64,000 nucleotides of DNA from the NCBI GenBank assembly GCA_964499365.1, contig CAZCKU010000001.1, positions 418,122 through 482,121 on the forward strand, given 5' to 3'. Position 1 is the stretch's first letter; the number at the start of each line of letters is the position of its first letter. Of the stretch, positions 51,211 to 59,450 are shown one piece after another. The notes beneath the pieces were generated by a model that was not told where the DNA came from, did not search any database, and was given only the letters and a program-made list of their open reading frames with translations. The position numbers and the translations under genes were made by a program. The DNA is from PALSA-1316 sp964499365 (lineage in GTDB: Bacteria > Nitrospirota > Thermodesulfovibrionia > Thermodesulfovibrionales > UBA6898).

Positions 51211-51684
51211 ATCGGGGCAATAGATGTTTGTACACCGAAAGCAGACCCGAACACAGCAACGAAACCTTGTGGTCGTGTATGACGTATCAAGGGTGAGTAT
51301 TTTTTTTGCGTTACTTTCAACTCATATGAACTGACCCTGCGGACTGGAACTGATAATTTTACGGACTTATTAAGGGGTCCATAAGTAAGCCCCCCTGTGT
51401 TGTCATTCTCGCGAAGGCCGGAATCCAGTGTTTTCATGGTTTTCTGGATTGCCCGATCAAGTCGGGCAATGACAAGGTATGTGTCTTTACTAACGGTCTT
51501 ATTAGTAAGCTGAAAACCTTATGGCTGTATTAATGTTGACGACCCTTCTGACTCCTGATCTGAAATAAGGTTCCTGCGCCGGTTGTCAGGGTGCTGTTCC
51601 GAGAGGTTCGCTCCTTGATTCAGATAAATACGGACGGGTAAAATAGCCTGTTGCAAGTACATCAATAATCTTTGTGAGGTCCAA
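51211..51684. other. Intergenic region between the serine hydrolase and aconitase genes
   Basis: No credible coding frame; several stop codons in all frames. It holds an inverted-repeat element (51401-51474) and related short direct repeats around it (ACGG-CTTATTA and AGTAAGC at about 51361-51390 and 51494-51510). The last 30 bases carry a GAGG ribosome site for the aconitase. Composition is AT-rich at the left, changing to the genome average near the right. Confidence 0.6.
51401..51474. repeat. Inverted-repeat element (TGTCATT...AATGACA), right flank of the AT-rich island
   Basis: TGTCATT at one end and AATGACA at the other. Inside, GGCCGGAATCCAG and CTGGATTGCCCG are separated by a short AT-rich loop, and CCCGATCAAGTCGGG forms a hairpin. 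It is the same family as the element at 49952. A near repeat of ACGGTCTTATTAGTAAGC flanks it on both sides, which could be a target duplication. Confidence 0.7.
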
Positions 51685-53628
51685 ATGGGAAAAAACATTG
51701 TTGAAAAGATTTTTGCGGCGCACTGCGCCTATGGCGAACTGAAGGCCGGATCACCGGTCGGGCTGCATATTGACCAGGTCTATACGCAGGACGCGACCGG
51801 CACGATGGCCTGGCTGCAGTTCGAGGCGATCGGGCTCGACAGGGTCAGGGTGCCGCTTGCGGTCTCCTATGTGGACCATAACATGATGCAGTCGGATTTC
51901 ATGAACCCTGACGACCACCTCTTTCTCCAGACAGTCGCCGCGAAATACGGGGCGTATTTTTCGAGGCCGGGCAACGGCATATGCCACCAGGTCCATCTTG
52001 AACAGTTCTCGGCGCCCGGCAGGATAGCCCTCGGCACGGACAGCCATACGCCGACCGGGGGAGGCATCGGCATGATCGCGATCGGTGTCGGCGGGCTCGA
52101 TGCCGCAACGGTCATGGGAGGCTCTGCCTTTGAGCTGACGATGCCGCAGGTGGTGAAGATAAACCTCAAGGGGAAACTGCAGCGGCCGTGGGTCACGGCG
52201 ATGGACGTTATCCTCGAGATCCTGAGGCGGCTTACGGTGAAGGGCGGCGTCGGGAAGATCATGGAATATGGCGGTTCCGGGGTGAAGGACCTTTCCGTGC
52301 CCGAGCGGGCCACGATCACGAATATGGGGGCGGAACTCGGGGCAACGACTTCGGTCTTCCCCAGTGACAAGAGGACGAAGGCATACCTGGAGGCTGTCGG
52401 CAGACCTGAGGCCTGGGTTGAGCTGGAAGCGGACAAGGGGGCAAGGTATGCCCAGGTGATTACGGTTGATCTTGCCCAGGTCGAGCCGATGATCGCGCAG
52501 CCGCACAGTCCGGACAATGTGGTCACCGTCAAGAGCCTCGCCGGGACGAAGGTACAGCAGGTCTGCATCGGCAGCTGCACGAACTCCTCGTACCAGGCCA
52601 TGAAGACGGTAGCCTCGATCCTGAAGGGCAACACGGTTGCTGAAGGGGTGAACCTCCTGATCAACCCCGGTTCGAAACAGGTCTATGAAATGATCTCCCG
52701 CGAGGGGCTGACCTCTGACATGATCGCGGCCGGCGCCCGCATGCTTGAGTCCTCCTGCGGGCCCTGCATCGGCATGGGCGGCGCTCCGGCGTCGGGGCAG
52801 GTCTCGGTGCGTTCGTATAACAGAAACTTCAAGGGCAGAAGCGGGACCAAGGACGCTCAGGTCTATCTCGCAAGTCCCGTCTCCTGCGCTGTCTTTGCGC
52901 TGAAGGGCGAGATGGTCGACGCCCGCGATGCAGGACTCGCGATGAAGCCGTTTAAGGAGCCGAAGAAATACCTGATTAACAGAAGTTCGCTTATACCGCC
53001 GAAGGCCGATACGAGCGGCATCCAGGTGATCAAGGGGCCGAATATCAGGGAGGTATCGGTGAAGGAGCCCCTGCGCGACCGGATCGAGGCCGAGGTCCTG
53101 CTGAAGCTGGGCGACAATATCACGACCGATGATATCATGCCGGCAGGGTCGAAGGTCCTGCCGTTCAGGTCGAATATCCCGGCGATATCCGAGTTTGTCT
53201 TTACGAATATCGACTGTACCTTCAGCCGCAGGGCACAGGAGGCCAGGACAAAGGGCGGCGGCATCATCGTCGGCGGTGAGAATTACGGACAGGGTTCGTC
53301 ACGGGAGCATGCGGCTATTGCGCCGATGTTCCTCGGCATACAGGCGGTCCTCGTCCGTTCCTTTGCGCGGATACATCGCTCGAACCTCATCAACTTCGGC
53401 ATCCTGCCCCTGCAGTTCGAAAAACCCGAAGATTATGAGCGGCTGGAAAACGGTGACCTGCTGCGGATGAGCGGCGTCGTGGCAGCCATCGACAGCACAC
53501 AGCGCTATACGGTGGAGAACGTGACCAGGGGGTATTCGTTTACAGTCACTTCAGCGCTGAACGAACGGGAACGCGATCTGATCAAACAGGGCGGCCTGCT
53601 GGCGTATACGCGGGCAAAGGCGGTCTAG
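51685..53628 (+). CDS. acn: Aconitate hydratase
   Basis: 647 residues, the compact TIGR01342-like aconitase type. TCA-cycle enzyme with a [4Fe-4S] cluster. Motifs: LGTDSHTPTGGGIGMIAIG, CIGSCTNSSYQAMK and SSCGPCIGMGGAP supply the three cluster cysteines; C-terminal swivel domain has DNITTDDIMPAGSK, GENYGQGSSREHAAI and FARIHRSNLINFGILPLQFE (Arg/Ser substrate residues). GTGAGGTCC ribosome site. Stands alone, without other TCA genes nearby. Confidence 0.95.
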   Translation: MGKNIVEKIFAAHCAYGELKAGSPVGLHIDQVYTQDATGTMAWLQFEAIGLDRVRVPLAVSYVDHNMMQSDFMNPDDHLFLQTVAAKYGAYFSRPGNGICHQVHLEQFSAPGRIALGTDSHTPTGGGIGMIAIGVGGLDAATVMGGSAFELTMPQVVKINLKGKLQRPWVTAMDVILEILRRLTVKGGVGKIMEYGGSGVKDLSVPERATITNMGAELGATTSVFPSDKRTKAYLEAVGRPEAWVELEADKGARYAQVITVDLAQVEPMIAQPHSPDNVVTVKSLAGTKVQQVCIGSCTNSSYQAMKTVASILKGNTVAEGVNLLINPGSKQVYEMISREGLTSDMIAAGARMLESSCGPCIGMGGAPASGQVSVRSYNRNFKGRSGTKDAQVYLASPVSCAVFALKGEMVDARDAGLAMKPFKEPKKYLINRSSLIPPKADTSGIQVIKGPNIREVSVKEPLRDRIEAEVLLKLGDNITTDDIMPAGSKVLPFRSNIPAISEFVFTNIDCTFSRRAQEARTKGGGIIVGGENYGQGSSREHAAIAPMFLGIQAVLVRSFARIHRSNLINFGILPLQFEKPEDYERLENGDLLRMSGVVAAIDSTQRYTVENVTRGYSFTVTSALNERERDLIKQGGLLAYTRAKAV

Positions 53629-53651
53629 GCCTTCTGCGGCTGACAGCCCGG

Positions 53652-54749
53652 TCAGCCCGCGGGCGCAAACCGCCTGAAGATCTCCTCGATCCGGCCGGCT
53701 GTTGCGGCAAGTGAAAAATCAGCTGCAACGCGCTGCCGGCCGGCAGTCCCGAACTGCCGGCGCAGTTCCGGGCTGAGTGCCAGTCCGGTAATCGCATCGG
53801 CCAGAGGCCTGTGCTGCGCAGGCGGCACCAGGAGACCGGTGCGTCCCTCCTCCACTGCCTCGGGCAGACCGCCGACCCGCGTCGCGACGACCGGCTTGCC
53901 GGCGGCCATGGCCTCCAGGATGCTCAGGGGGAGGCTCTCCCTGAGGGACGCAGAGACGACGATGTCGAGTGCGGCCAGGACGTCAGGGACATCACGGCGG
54001 TGGCCGGCCCAGACAAGGGCCCCTGCGACCCCGAGTCTTGCTGCCTCGGTCCTGACCTGCAGAAGATAGGCAGCTGAATTTTTTACATATTTTTTTTCAC
54101 TTCCGATAACGGCCAGACGCAGCCGGGGAACCTTCGCGAGGATGAGCGGCAGTGCACGTACAAGGTAGAGTAACCCCTTGTGCGTTACGATATCGCCGAC
54201 CTGTCCCAGCACTATTTCGTCATCAGCCGCCCCGAACTCTGACCGAATCCGCGCCCGGGCGTCGTCAGGGACTGCCCTGAAGCGCTCCTCACTGATAAAG
54301 TTATGGACGATCGCGCTTCTGTCCCGGCGCACAAGATTATACCGGCGATGGTAACTGAGGGCCGCCTCCGAGGTGGCAATCACGAAGCTGTTCAGCATCC
54401 AGTGCAGCTGTATGTGCAGACTGTGGGCGGTGGCGACGCAGGGTATCCCTGTCTTCATGCGCAGCAGCACACCGAAGGTATGCGCCCTGCTCATATGCGT
54501 GTGGATCACGTTCACCCCCCGCTGCCGGGCGAGTCCCGCCACGCGCAGCAGCTCCTGCGGAGGCCAGCGGTCGAGGTTCGACGGTATGATGCATACGCCG
54601 TTTTTTTCGAGCTGCGGTATGAACCAGGCCCCGGGCCTGCAGACCAGCGTCACCTCGTGGCCGCGCCCTGCAAGTTCATGGCAGAGCATCACGCAATGCA
54701 TCACCGCGCCGTTGACATCGCTGGCCGAGATGATCTCCATGATCTTCAC
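53652..54749 (-). CDS. GT4-family glycosyltransferase
   Basis: 365 residues, GT-B fold. N-terminal acceptor domain opens MEIISASDVNGAVMHCVMLC, with NVIHTHMSRAHTFGVLLR; the C-terminal nucleotide-sugar domain has GQVGDIVTHKGLLYLVRALP, PRLRLAVIGSEKKY, and the E-x7-E motif region SILEAMAAGKPVVATRVGGL followed by EEGRTGLLVPP. Retaining enzyme; sugar and acceptor unknown. The next gene on the strand (a beta-propeller protein) starts about 50 bases upstream. Rhamnose-precursor genes lie 5 kb away, so surface polysaccharide is plausible. Confidence 0.92.
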   Translation of the reverse strand: MKIMEIISASDVNGAVMHCVMLCHELAGRGHEVTLVCRPGAWFIPQLEKNGVCIIPSNLDRWPPQELLRVAGLARQRGVNVIHTHMSRAHTFGVLLRMKTGIPCVATAHSLHIQLHWMLNSFVIATSEAALSYHRRYNLVRRDRSAIVHNFISEERFRAVPDDARARIRSEFGAADDEIVLGQVGDIVTHKGLLYLVRALPLILAKVPRLRLAVIGSEKKYVKNSAAYLLQVRTEAARLGVAGALVWAGHRRDVPDVLAALDIVVSASLRESLPLSILEAMAAGKPVVATRVGGLPEAVEEGRTGLLVPPAQHRPLADAITGLALSPELRRQFGTAGRQRVAADFSLAATAGRIEEIFRRFAPAG

Positions 54750-54798
54750 GGGAGGGCCTGCCCGACTGCGGGGGGATTATGCGTCATGCAGGGAGGTT

Positions 54799-55815
54799 TC
54801 ACCGCCGCTGCCTCAGGCCGACGAAGAGATGCCGCTTCCACCCGTCGACCGCGGCCAGCCAGCGGCCTGACGGCAGGAGATGGGCATCGACATGATGCAT
54901 GCCCCTGCGGTTCCAGCCGTCACTCCCCGGGCCGACAACAGGCTGTTCAAGAGCGGGACGCTCCCGGTAGGTCTTTTCGGTCAGTTCTGTTATCTCATGG
55001 GCATAGGCCCTGAGACCATACTGCGGCCGGTCATCCTGGGCATAGCGGTACAGTCTGCCTCCATGGGCCAGGATGCGGCCTGCCGGTCTCGCACCGTGAG
55101 GCCGGCCGCTGAGGACCGGGTTGCCGGCATGTCCGCGCCACGGACCTGAGAGGGAGGGGGCCATATAGACGTAGAGCGAGGCGTTGTCGGTTCCGGAGGC
55201 AAAGAGCCACCAGCTGCCCTGCCAGCGGATAACCGATGCGTCAACCAGTTCGACCCCCTCGACGAGGTTCCGGACGAATTCCCATCTGTCCGGGAAGGGG
55301 GCCGCGCGATAGAGCCTGATGCTGCGGCTTTCCGCGGCCTCCGGGATCATCCAGGTCTCACCTTCGGCTTCAAACACATAGGGATAGGAAAGATGGAACG
55401 GCTCGTCGAGCGCGACCCCCTGATAGTGCCATGACACGGCGTCCCTGCTTTGTGCAAAGCTGATTACCCCTTTTCTCCTGCGGGCGTCGAAGGCCTCGAA
55501 GAAGAGGAACCACTCGCCCCCCCGGGAGACGATAAACGGGTCAGCGACAAAACCGGCCGGGAAGCCGGTCACGTCCTCAGCCCGCATGATCGGGTTCCGT
55601 ACCCCCGGGGCAGGCTGCAGTTCGAACGGAGACGCACCCTCATAAAGCCCGATTGCCCATTGCTTGTTCACATCGATGTAGGGAACGAGTCCGGTGAAGG
55701 CGAAGAAGGCGACCGGGATTGACAGGGATGCAGCAATCGCCAGGGCAGCGACCGGTCTTTTGATGAGGTTGCGAAGGCCGATCCAGCGCGAGAGGGTCCC
55801 CGAACGTTTTTCCAT
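54799..55815 (-). CDS. Membrane-anchored beta-propeller protein (GH43-like/GINT1 N-terminal-like)
   Basis: 338 residues with one N-terminal helix (about 24-44). The exported part is a five-bladed beta-propeller-like sequence: VADPFIVSRGGEWFLFFEAF, then repeated W-x-x-x-F blades (DRWEFVRNLVEGVEL, GSWWLFASGTDNASLYVYM, GRLYRYAQDDRPQYG). The ADPF-x-x-x-x-G-x-W-F-L-F-F-E motif is that of the GH43/glucosamine inositolphosphorylceramide transferase 1 N-terminal family. It may be a glycosidase-like or sugar-binding partner of the adjoining GT4 enzyme. Catalytic acids are not clear. Confidence 0.75.
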   Translation of the reverse strand: MEKRSGTLSRWIGLRNLIKRPVAALAIAASLSIPVAFFAFTGLVPYIDVNKQWAIGLYEGASPFELQPAPGVRNPIMRAEDVTGFPAGFVADPFIVSRGGEWFLFFEAFDARRRKGVISFAQSRDAVSWHYQGVALDEPFHLSYPYVFEAEGETWMIPEAAESRSIRLYRAAPFPDRWEFVRNLVEGVELVDASVIRWQGSWWLFASGTDNASLYVYMAPSLSGPWRGHAGNPVLSGRPHGARPAGRILAHGGRLYRYAQDDRPQYGLRAYAHEITELTEKTYRERPALEQPVVGPGSDGWNRRGMHHVDAHLLPSGRWLAAVDGWKRHLFVGLRQRR

Positions 55816-55931
55816 GCCTCTATTGTAGCAATTTCAGCCCCTGGAGAGTGCTTGATTTTGGACGGAATGCTCCCCCGGATTCCGTCCCTTTTTCAGGCCT
55901 GGCAGATAAAGACTTTTTCGACCTCCTGTGT

Positions 55932-55937
55932 TAAAAT
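55932..55937 (+). promoter_or_regulatory. -10 box (TAAAAT) six bases before the rseC start
   Basis: TAAAAT ends six bases before the ATG and no Shine-Dalgarno is present, matching the leaderless layout elsewhere. The -35 region is weak (AAGACT or GACTTT), so promoter strength is uncertain. Confidence 0.4.
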
Positions 55938-55943
55938 GCTACA

Positions 55944-56369
55944 ATGATTGAAGAAATCGGCACGGTCAAAAGTACCAGCGGTGTGATGGCGATCGTTGCC
56001 GTCCCCAAAAAAAGCGCCTGTGAAGGCTGCACCGCCGGGACCTGCAAGCAGGAGGAACAGTCGATGGAGATTGAGGCTGTCAATCACGCCGGGGCTGTGG
56101 AAGGCCAGCGCGTGCGGGTCTTGATCAAGTCATCTGCCTACCTGAAAGGTTCCCTGGTCGTCTATGGCATTCCGGCGGTCGGCCTGGTGCTCGGCGCGGT
56201 GCTCGGCAAGGAAGTCCTGAGCGGTTTTTTCAAAGACATGGACCCCGACATCCTCTCGGCTGCGGCAGGCTTTGCCGTATTCGGCGTGGCGCTGCTCGTG
56301 GTCAAGATCTGGTCGAACAGCACCGGCAATACGCTCGAATCAAAACCGGTGATTGAAGAGATACTGTAA
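55944..56369 (+). CDS. rseC: RseC/MucC-family positive regulator of sigma-E / SoxR-reducing protein
   Basis: 141 residues. N-terminal cysteine cluster ACEGCTAGTCKQ then a soluble part, two membrane helices (about 70-91 and 103-124; GSLVVYGIPAVGLVLGAVL, LSAAAGFAVFGVALLVVKI). The layout C-x-x-C-x4-C plus two helices defines RseC. In E. coli RseC works with sigma-E and the Rsx redox complex; in anaerobes the gene is often associated with Rnf-like electron transport. No rnf genes are visible here. Confidence 0.88.
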   Translation: MIEEIGTVKSTSGVMAIVAVPKKSACEGCTAGTCKQEEQSMEIEAVNHAGAVEGQRVRVLIKSSAYLKGSLVVYGIPAVGLVLGAVLGKEVLSGFFKDMDPDILSAAAGFAVFGVALLVVKIWSNSTGNTLESKPVIEEIL

Positions 56370-56400
56370 AGGAGTTCAATAATACGAAGACATTGACCGG

Positions 56401-56480
56401 AAAATCCCTCCGTACCTCCCTTTGCTAAAGGGAGGTAATTATCCCCTCTTTGGCAAAGAGGGGTGAGGGGAGATTTTTTT
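56401..56480 (+). repeat. Double-hairpin palindromic repeat (REP/MITE-like)
   Basis: Two perfect or near-perfect hairpins, CCTCCCTTTGCTAAAGGGAGG (56415-56435) and CCCCTCTTTGGCAAAGAGGGG (56443-56463), with ends AAAATCCCTC and GGGGAGATTTTTTT that are complementary to each other. Same element, inverted, at 44661-44736; a partial copy lies at 62845-62923. About 80 bp, no coding capacity. The trailing T run could also end transcription from rseC. Confidence 0.85.
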
Positions 56481-56508
56481 GTAGCTGTCAGCGTACCCAT
56501 GAACTTAA

Positions 56509-56537
56509 TTGATAAGTCGGTCAATAAATACACTATA
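56509..56537 (+). promoter_or_regulatory. Probable sigma-70 promoter for the EF-G2 gene
   Basis: TTGATA followed 17-18 bases later by ACTATA/CTATAT, then AGGGGG and the start codon. Unlike the other sites, this transcript keeps a leader with a ribosome site. Confidence 0.5.
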
Positions 56538-56551
56538 TACAGGGGGCATGC

Positions 56552-58648
56552 ATGGCGAACGTTGATGTAGCGAAGATCAGAAATGTGGCGGTAATTGCGC
56601 ACGGAGGTGCGGGCAAGACCTCGCTTGTCGAGGCGCTGCTCTTTGATTCGGGTATGACCGACCGGCTCGGCAACATTCAGGACGGCACCACGGTGACCGA
56701 CTATGAACCCGAAGAGATTGACCGGAAGATCACGATCACCTCGTCCCTGGCCTTCTGCAATTGGGACAAACACCGTATCAACCTCATCGACACCCCCGGC
56801 TTTATCAACTTTATCGAAGATACCCGCGGCAGTCTCAGGGCGGTGGACGGTGCGGTCATAATCGTCAGCGCGCTTTCAGGCGTCAAGGCGGAGACCGAGA
56901 AGATCTGGAAATACGCCTGCGAGTTTGAGATCCCCCGCATCATCTTCGTGAACAAACTGGACAAGGAGAGCGCTGATTTCGAGCGCGCGGTGAGCGAACT
57001 CGAGAAGTCCTTCGATACCGAGGCGGTCCCGCTCCTCATACCGATCGGCGCGGGCGATACCTTTTCCGGCGTTATCGATATCGTGAAGATGAAGGCGTTT
57101 GTCAGCAAGGGCGGCAAGACCGAGATGACCGACATCCCGGCTGACATGAAGGATGCGGCAGACCTGTACCGCAAGAAGCTGATCGAAAAGATCGCCGAGT
57201 CGGATGATGCCCTGCTCGAAAAATATCTTGAGGGGGGAGAACTCTCCGAAGAAGAGATCATCAACGGGATAAAGGAAAGTTCGCTCACGCGGAAGTTCAT
57301 ACCGGTCACCTGCGGTTCCGCGGTCCGGAATATCGGCATGCCGAACCTGCTCGACACGATCATCCTCTGCCTGCCGTCGCCGGCAGAGATGGCCGCCATA
57401 TCACCGATCCGGGGCAAAAGCGTGAAGGATAATTCCGAGGTGCTCAGAAAGCCTGCTGAAAATGAGCCGCTGGCCGCGTATGTCTTTAAAACAATAGCCG
57501 ACCCGTATGCAGGAAAGCTTTCCCTGTTCAGGGTCCTGTCCGGTACGCTGAAGGCCGATTCAACAATCTACAATTCGACGGCCGACTCGAAGGAGCGGAT
57601 CGGGCAGCTCTTCTATCTGCAGGGGAAAAAGCAGGTGCCTGTCCAGACGTTGTCTGCAGGTGAGATCGGGGTTGTGGCAAAGCTGAAGGGCACCAATACC
57701 GGGGATACGATTTCTGACGAGGCGAAGCCGATCATCTTCAGCAAGGTCAAGTTCGCAGACCCGATCATCTCCTACGCCATGGCCGCGAAGAACAAGGGAG
57801 ACGAGGAGAAGGTGAGTATCGCCCTCCACCGTGTGCTTGAGGAAGACCCGACGCTGCGGTTTACGCGGGACGAAGAGACAAAGGAGATGATCATCTCGGG
57901 CATGGGGCAGGTCCATATCGAGGTGACGCTCGAGCGGCTGCGGAGGCGCTTTGGCGTCGAGATCGAGATGAAGACCCCCAAGATACCCTACCGGGAGACG
58001 ATCAAGGCGTCCACCAAGGTGCAGGGCAGATACAAGAAGCAGTCCGGCGGCAAGGGCCAGTACGGAGACTGCCATATTACCGTCGAGCCCCTGCCCCGCG
58101 GAACGGGGTTTGAATTTGTGGACAAGATCGTCGGCGGCGCTATACCGCGCCAGTATATCCCTGCGGTGGAAAAAGGCATTGTCGATGCGATGCATGAGGG
58201 TGTGGTCGCCGGGTACCCGATTGTTGACCTCCGGGTCACCCTGATCGACGGTTCGTACCATACGGTCGACTCCTCTGAAATGGCCTTCAAGATCGCCGGT
58301 TCAATGGCGATCAAGAAAGCGGTGCTCGAGGCAAAGCCGATCCTGCTTGAGCCGATCATGCGGGCCGAGATAACGACCCCGGACGAGACGCTCGGTGCGG
58401 TGATCGGTGACCTGAACTCGAAGCGCGGCAAGGTGCAGGGCGTGGAGCCCCAGGCCGGGGGCAACCAGAAGATCATGTCGACCGTGCCGATGTCCGAGAT
58501 GCTGACGTATGCGAACCAGCTCCACAGTTTGACCTCCGGCAGAGGGCTCTATTCGATGGAATTTTCCCATTATGAAGAGATGCCGTCGCATCAGGCCCAG
58601 AAGATCATCGCCGAACGCGAGGCCCAGAGACAGGAGAAGCATGCCTAA
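56552..58648 (+). CDS. fusA: Elongation factor G-like translational GTPase (EF-G2 type)
   Basis: 698 residues, full EF-G architecture. G1 is AHGGAGKTSLVEALLFDSG rather than the canonical AHIDAGKTTTTE, G3 DTPGFINF, G4 NKLDKE; domains II-V follow (GDTISDEAKPIIF, ISGMGQVHIEVTLERL, GPRQYIPAVEKG-like IPRQYIPAVEKGIVDAM, GVEPQAGGNQKIMSTVP). The altered G1 marks the EF-G2/EF-G-like clade, whose main job may be ribosome recycling or a stress-specific role. The main fusA (in the str operon) must be elsewhere. AGGGGG precedes ATG. Confidence 0.93.
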   Translation: MANVDVAKIRNVAVIAHGGAGKTSLVEALLFDSGMTDRLGNIQDGTTVTDYEPEEIDRKITITSSLAFCNWDKHRINLIDTPGFINFIEDTRGSLRAVDGAVIIVSALSGVKAETEKIWKYACEFEIPRIIFVNKLDKESADFERAVSELEKSFDTEAVPLLIPIGAGDTFSGVIDIVKMKAFVSKGGKTEMTDIPADMKDAADLYRKKLIEKIAESDDALLEKYLEGGELSEEEIINGIKESSLTRKFIPVTCGSAVRNIGMPNLLDTIILCLPSPAEMAAISPIRGKSVKDNSEVLRKPAENEPLAAYVFKTIADPYAGKLSLFRVLSGTLKADSTIYNSTADSKERIGQLFYLQGKKQVPVQTLSAGEIGVVAKLKGTNTGDTISDEAKPIIFSKVKFADPIISYAMAAKNKGDEEKVSIALHRVLEEDPTLRFTRDEETKEMIISGMGQVHIEVTLERLRRRFGVEIEMKTPKIPYRETIKASTKVQGRYKKQSGGKGQYGDCHITVEPLPRGTGFEFVDKIVGGAIPRQYIPAVEKGIVDAMHEGVVAGYPIVDLRVTLIDGSYHTVDSSEMAFKIAGSMAIKKAVLEAKPILLEPIMRAEITTPDETLGAVIGDLNSKRGKVQGVEPQAGGNQKIMSTVPMSEMLTYANQLHSLTSGRGLYSMEFSHYEEMPSHQAQKIIAEREAQRQEKHA

Positions 58649-59330
58649 TCTTCCGGCCGCGCTGTTGTTTGTTTCGGCAATACTCAGCGCGGCCCTTGTC
58701 TTTGCAGAGACCCCGGTGCCGGACAACGGTTCCGGACCGGCACCGGCGGGCGTTTCGGCGACAGCAGTCCCTCCCGTGGAGTCGCGCATGCGTATCGAGG
58801 TGAAAGACGACCTGCTGAGCATTGACCTGGTGGATGCTGAGTTCGGCGGTGTCATGAAGGCGATCTCGGCCAGGGCAGGCATCAAGGTGGATATGTCCGG
58901 GGCGATACAGCAGAAGAGGCTTACCACAAAATTCTCCGGCATCGAGCTCGAGAGGGGTATCATCCGTCTGATGACGCTGATGAAGGAGAAGAACTATACC
59001 ATGACGTATGACACCCGGGGGAGGGTGAGCACCGTTGAGGTATACAGCATAGAGCAGGAGGCTGCCTCCCCGGCCAGGGCTCATTCGCGGCCCGAGATGA
59101 AGAAGACCCTGAAGTCCTCGTCCGCTTCCGAGCAGCCTGTCCCGGGAGTCCAGAAGAATCCGCCGCAGCAGCGGCGGCTGATCCCGCCGTTAAAACCCGC
59201 AGCGATTTCAACCGAGAGGTCGAAAAAGATCGCTGCCGAGGGCGAAGACGAGGGTGAGGAAGATGTCGAGGAGCTGCCGTATATCGCCCCCCAGAAAAAG
59301 ATGCCAGCCGGAGCCAGACAGCAGCAGTAG
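58641..59330 (+). CDS. Exported STN (secretin/TonB N-terminal-like) domain protein
   Basis: 229 residues from ATG at 58641, eight bases inside the EF-G2 gene. A signal peptide (LFVSAILSAALVFA) precedes a Pro/Ala linker. The domain LVDAEFGGVMKAISARAGIK through TTKFSGIELERGIIRLM has the beta-alpha-beta pattern of the STN domain found before secretin and TonB receptors. No pore domain follows; the C terminus is Glu- and Pro-rich low complexity. It may be a partner of a secretin or a stand-alone periplasmic adaptor. The overlap with a translation factor gene implies coexpression but probably no functional link. Confidence 0.72.
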   Translation: MPNLPAALLFVSAILSAALVFAETPVPDNGSGPAPAGVSATAVPPVESRMRIEVKDDLLSIDLVDAEFGGVMKAISARAGIKVDMSGAIQQKRLTTKFSGIELERGIIRLMTLMKEKNYTMTYDTRGRVSTVEVYSIEQEAASPARAHSRPEMKKTLKSSSASEQPVPGVQKNPPQQRRLIPPLKPAAISTERSKKIAAEGEDEGEEDVEELPYIAPQKKMPAGARQQQ

Positions 59331-59450
59331 CTGCCTTCCGGATCACCGCCGCTCGCGGTTTGCACGACGGGACAACAGCAGGTGCCTTATGCCGGGGCCG
59401 CCGCGGAAATCCCGGATCCATTGAATTTATATGACCGGTAGGATATCATA

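Noticed and set aside
49952..51474. CRISPR or composite transposon
   Set aside because: Only two degenerate copies, no transposase, and spacing unlike CRISPR; treated as two inverted-repeat elements.
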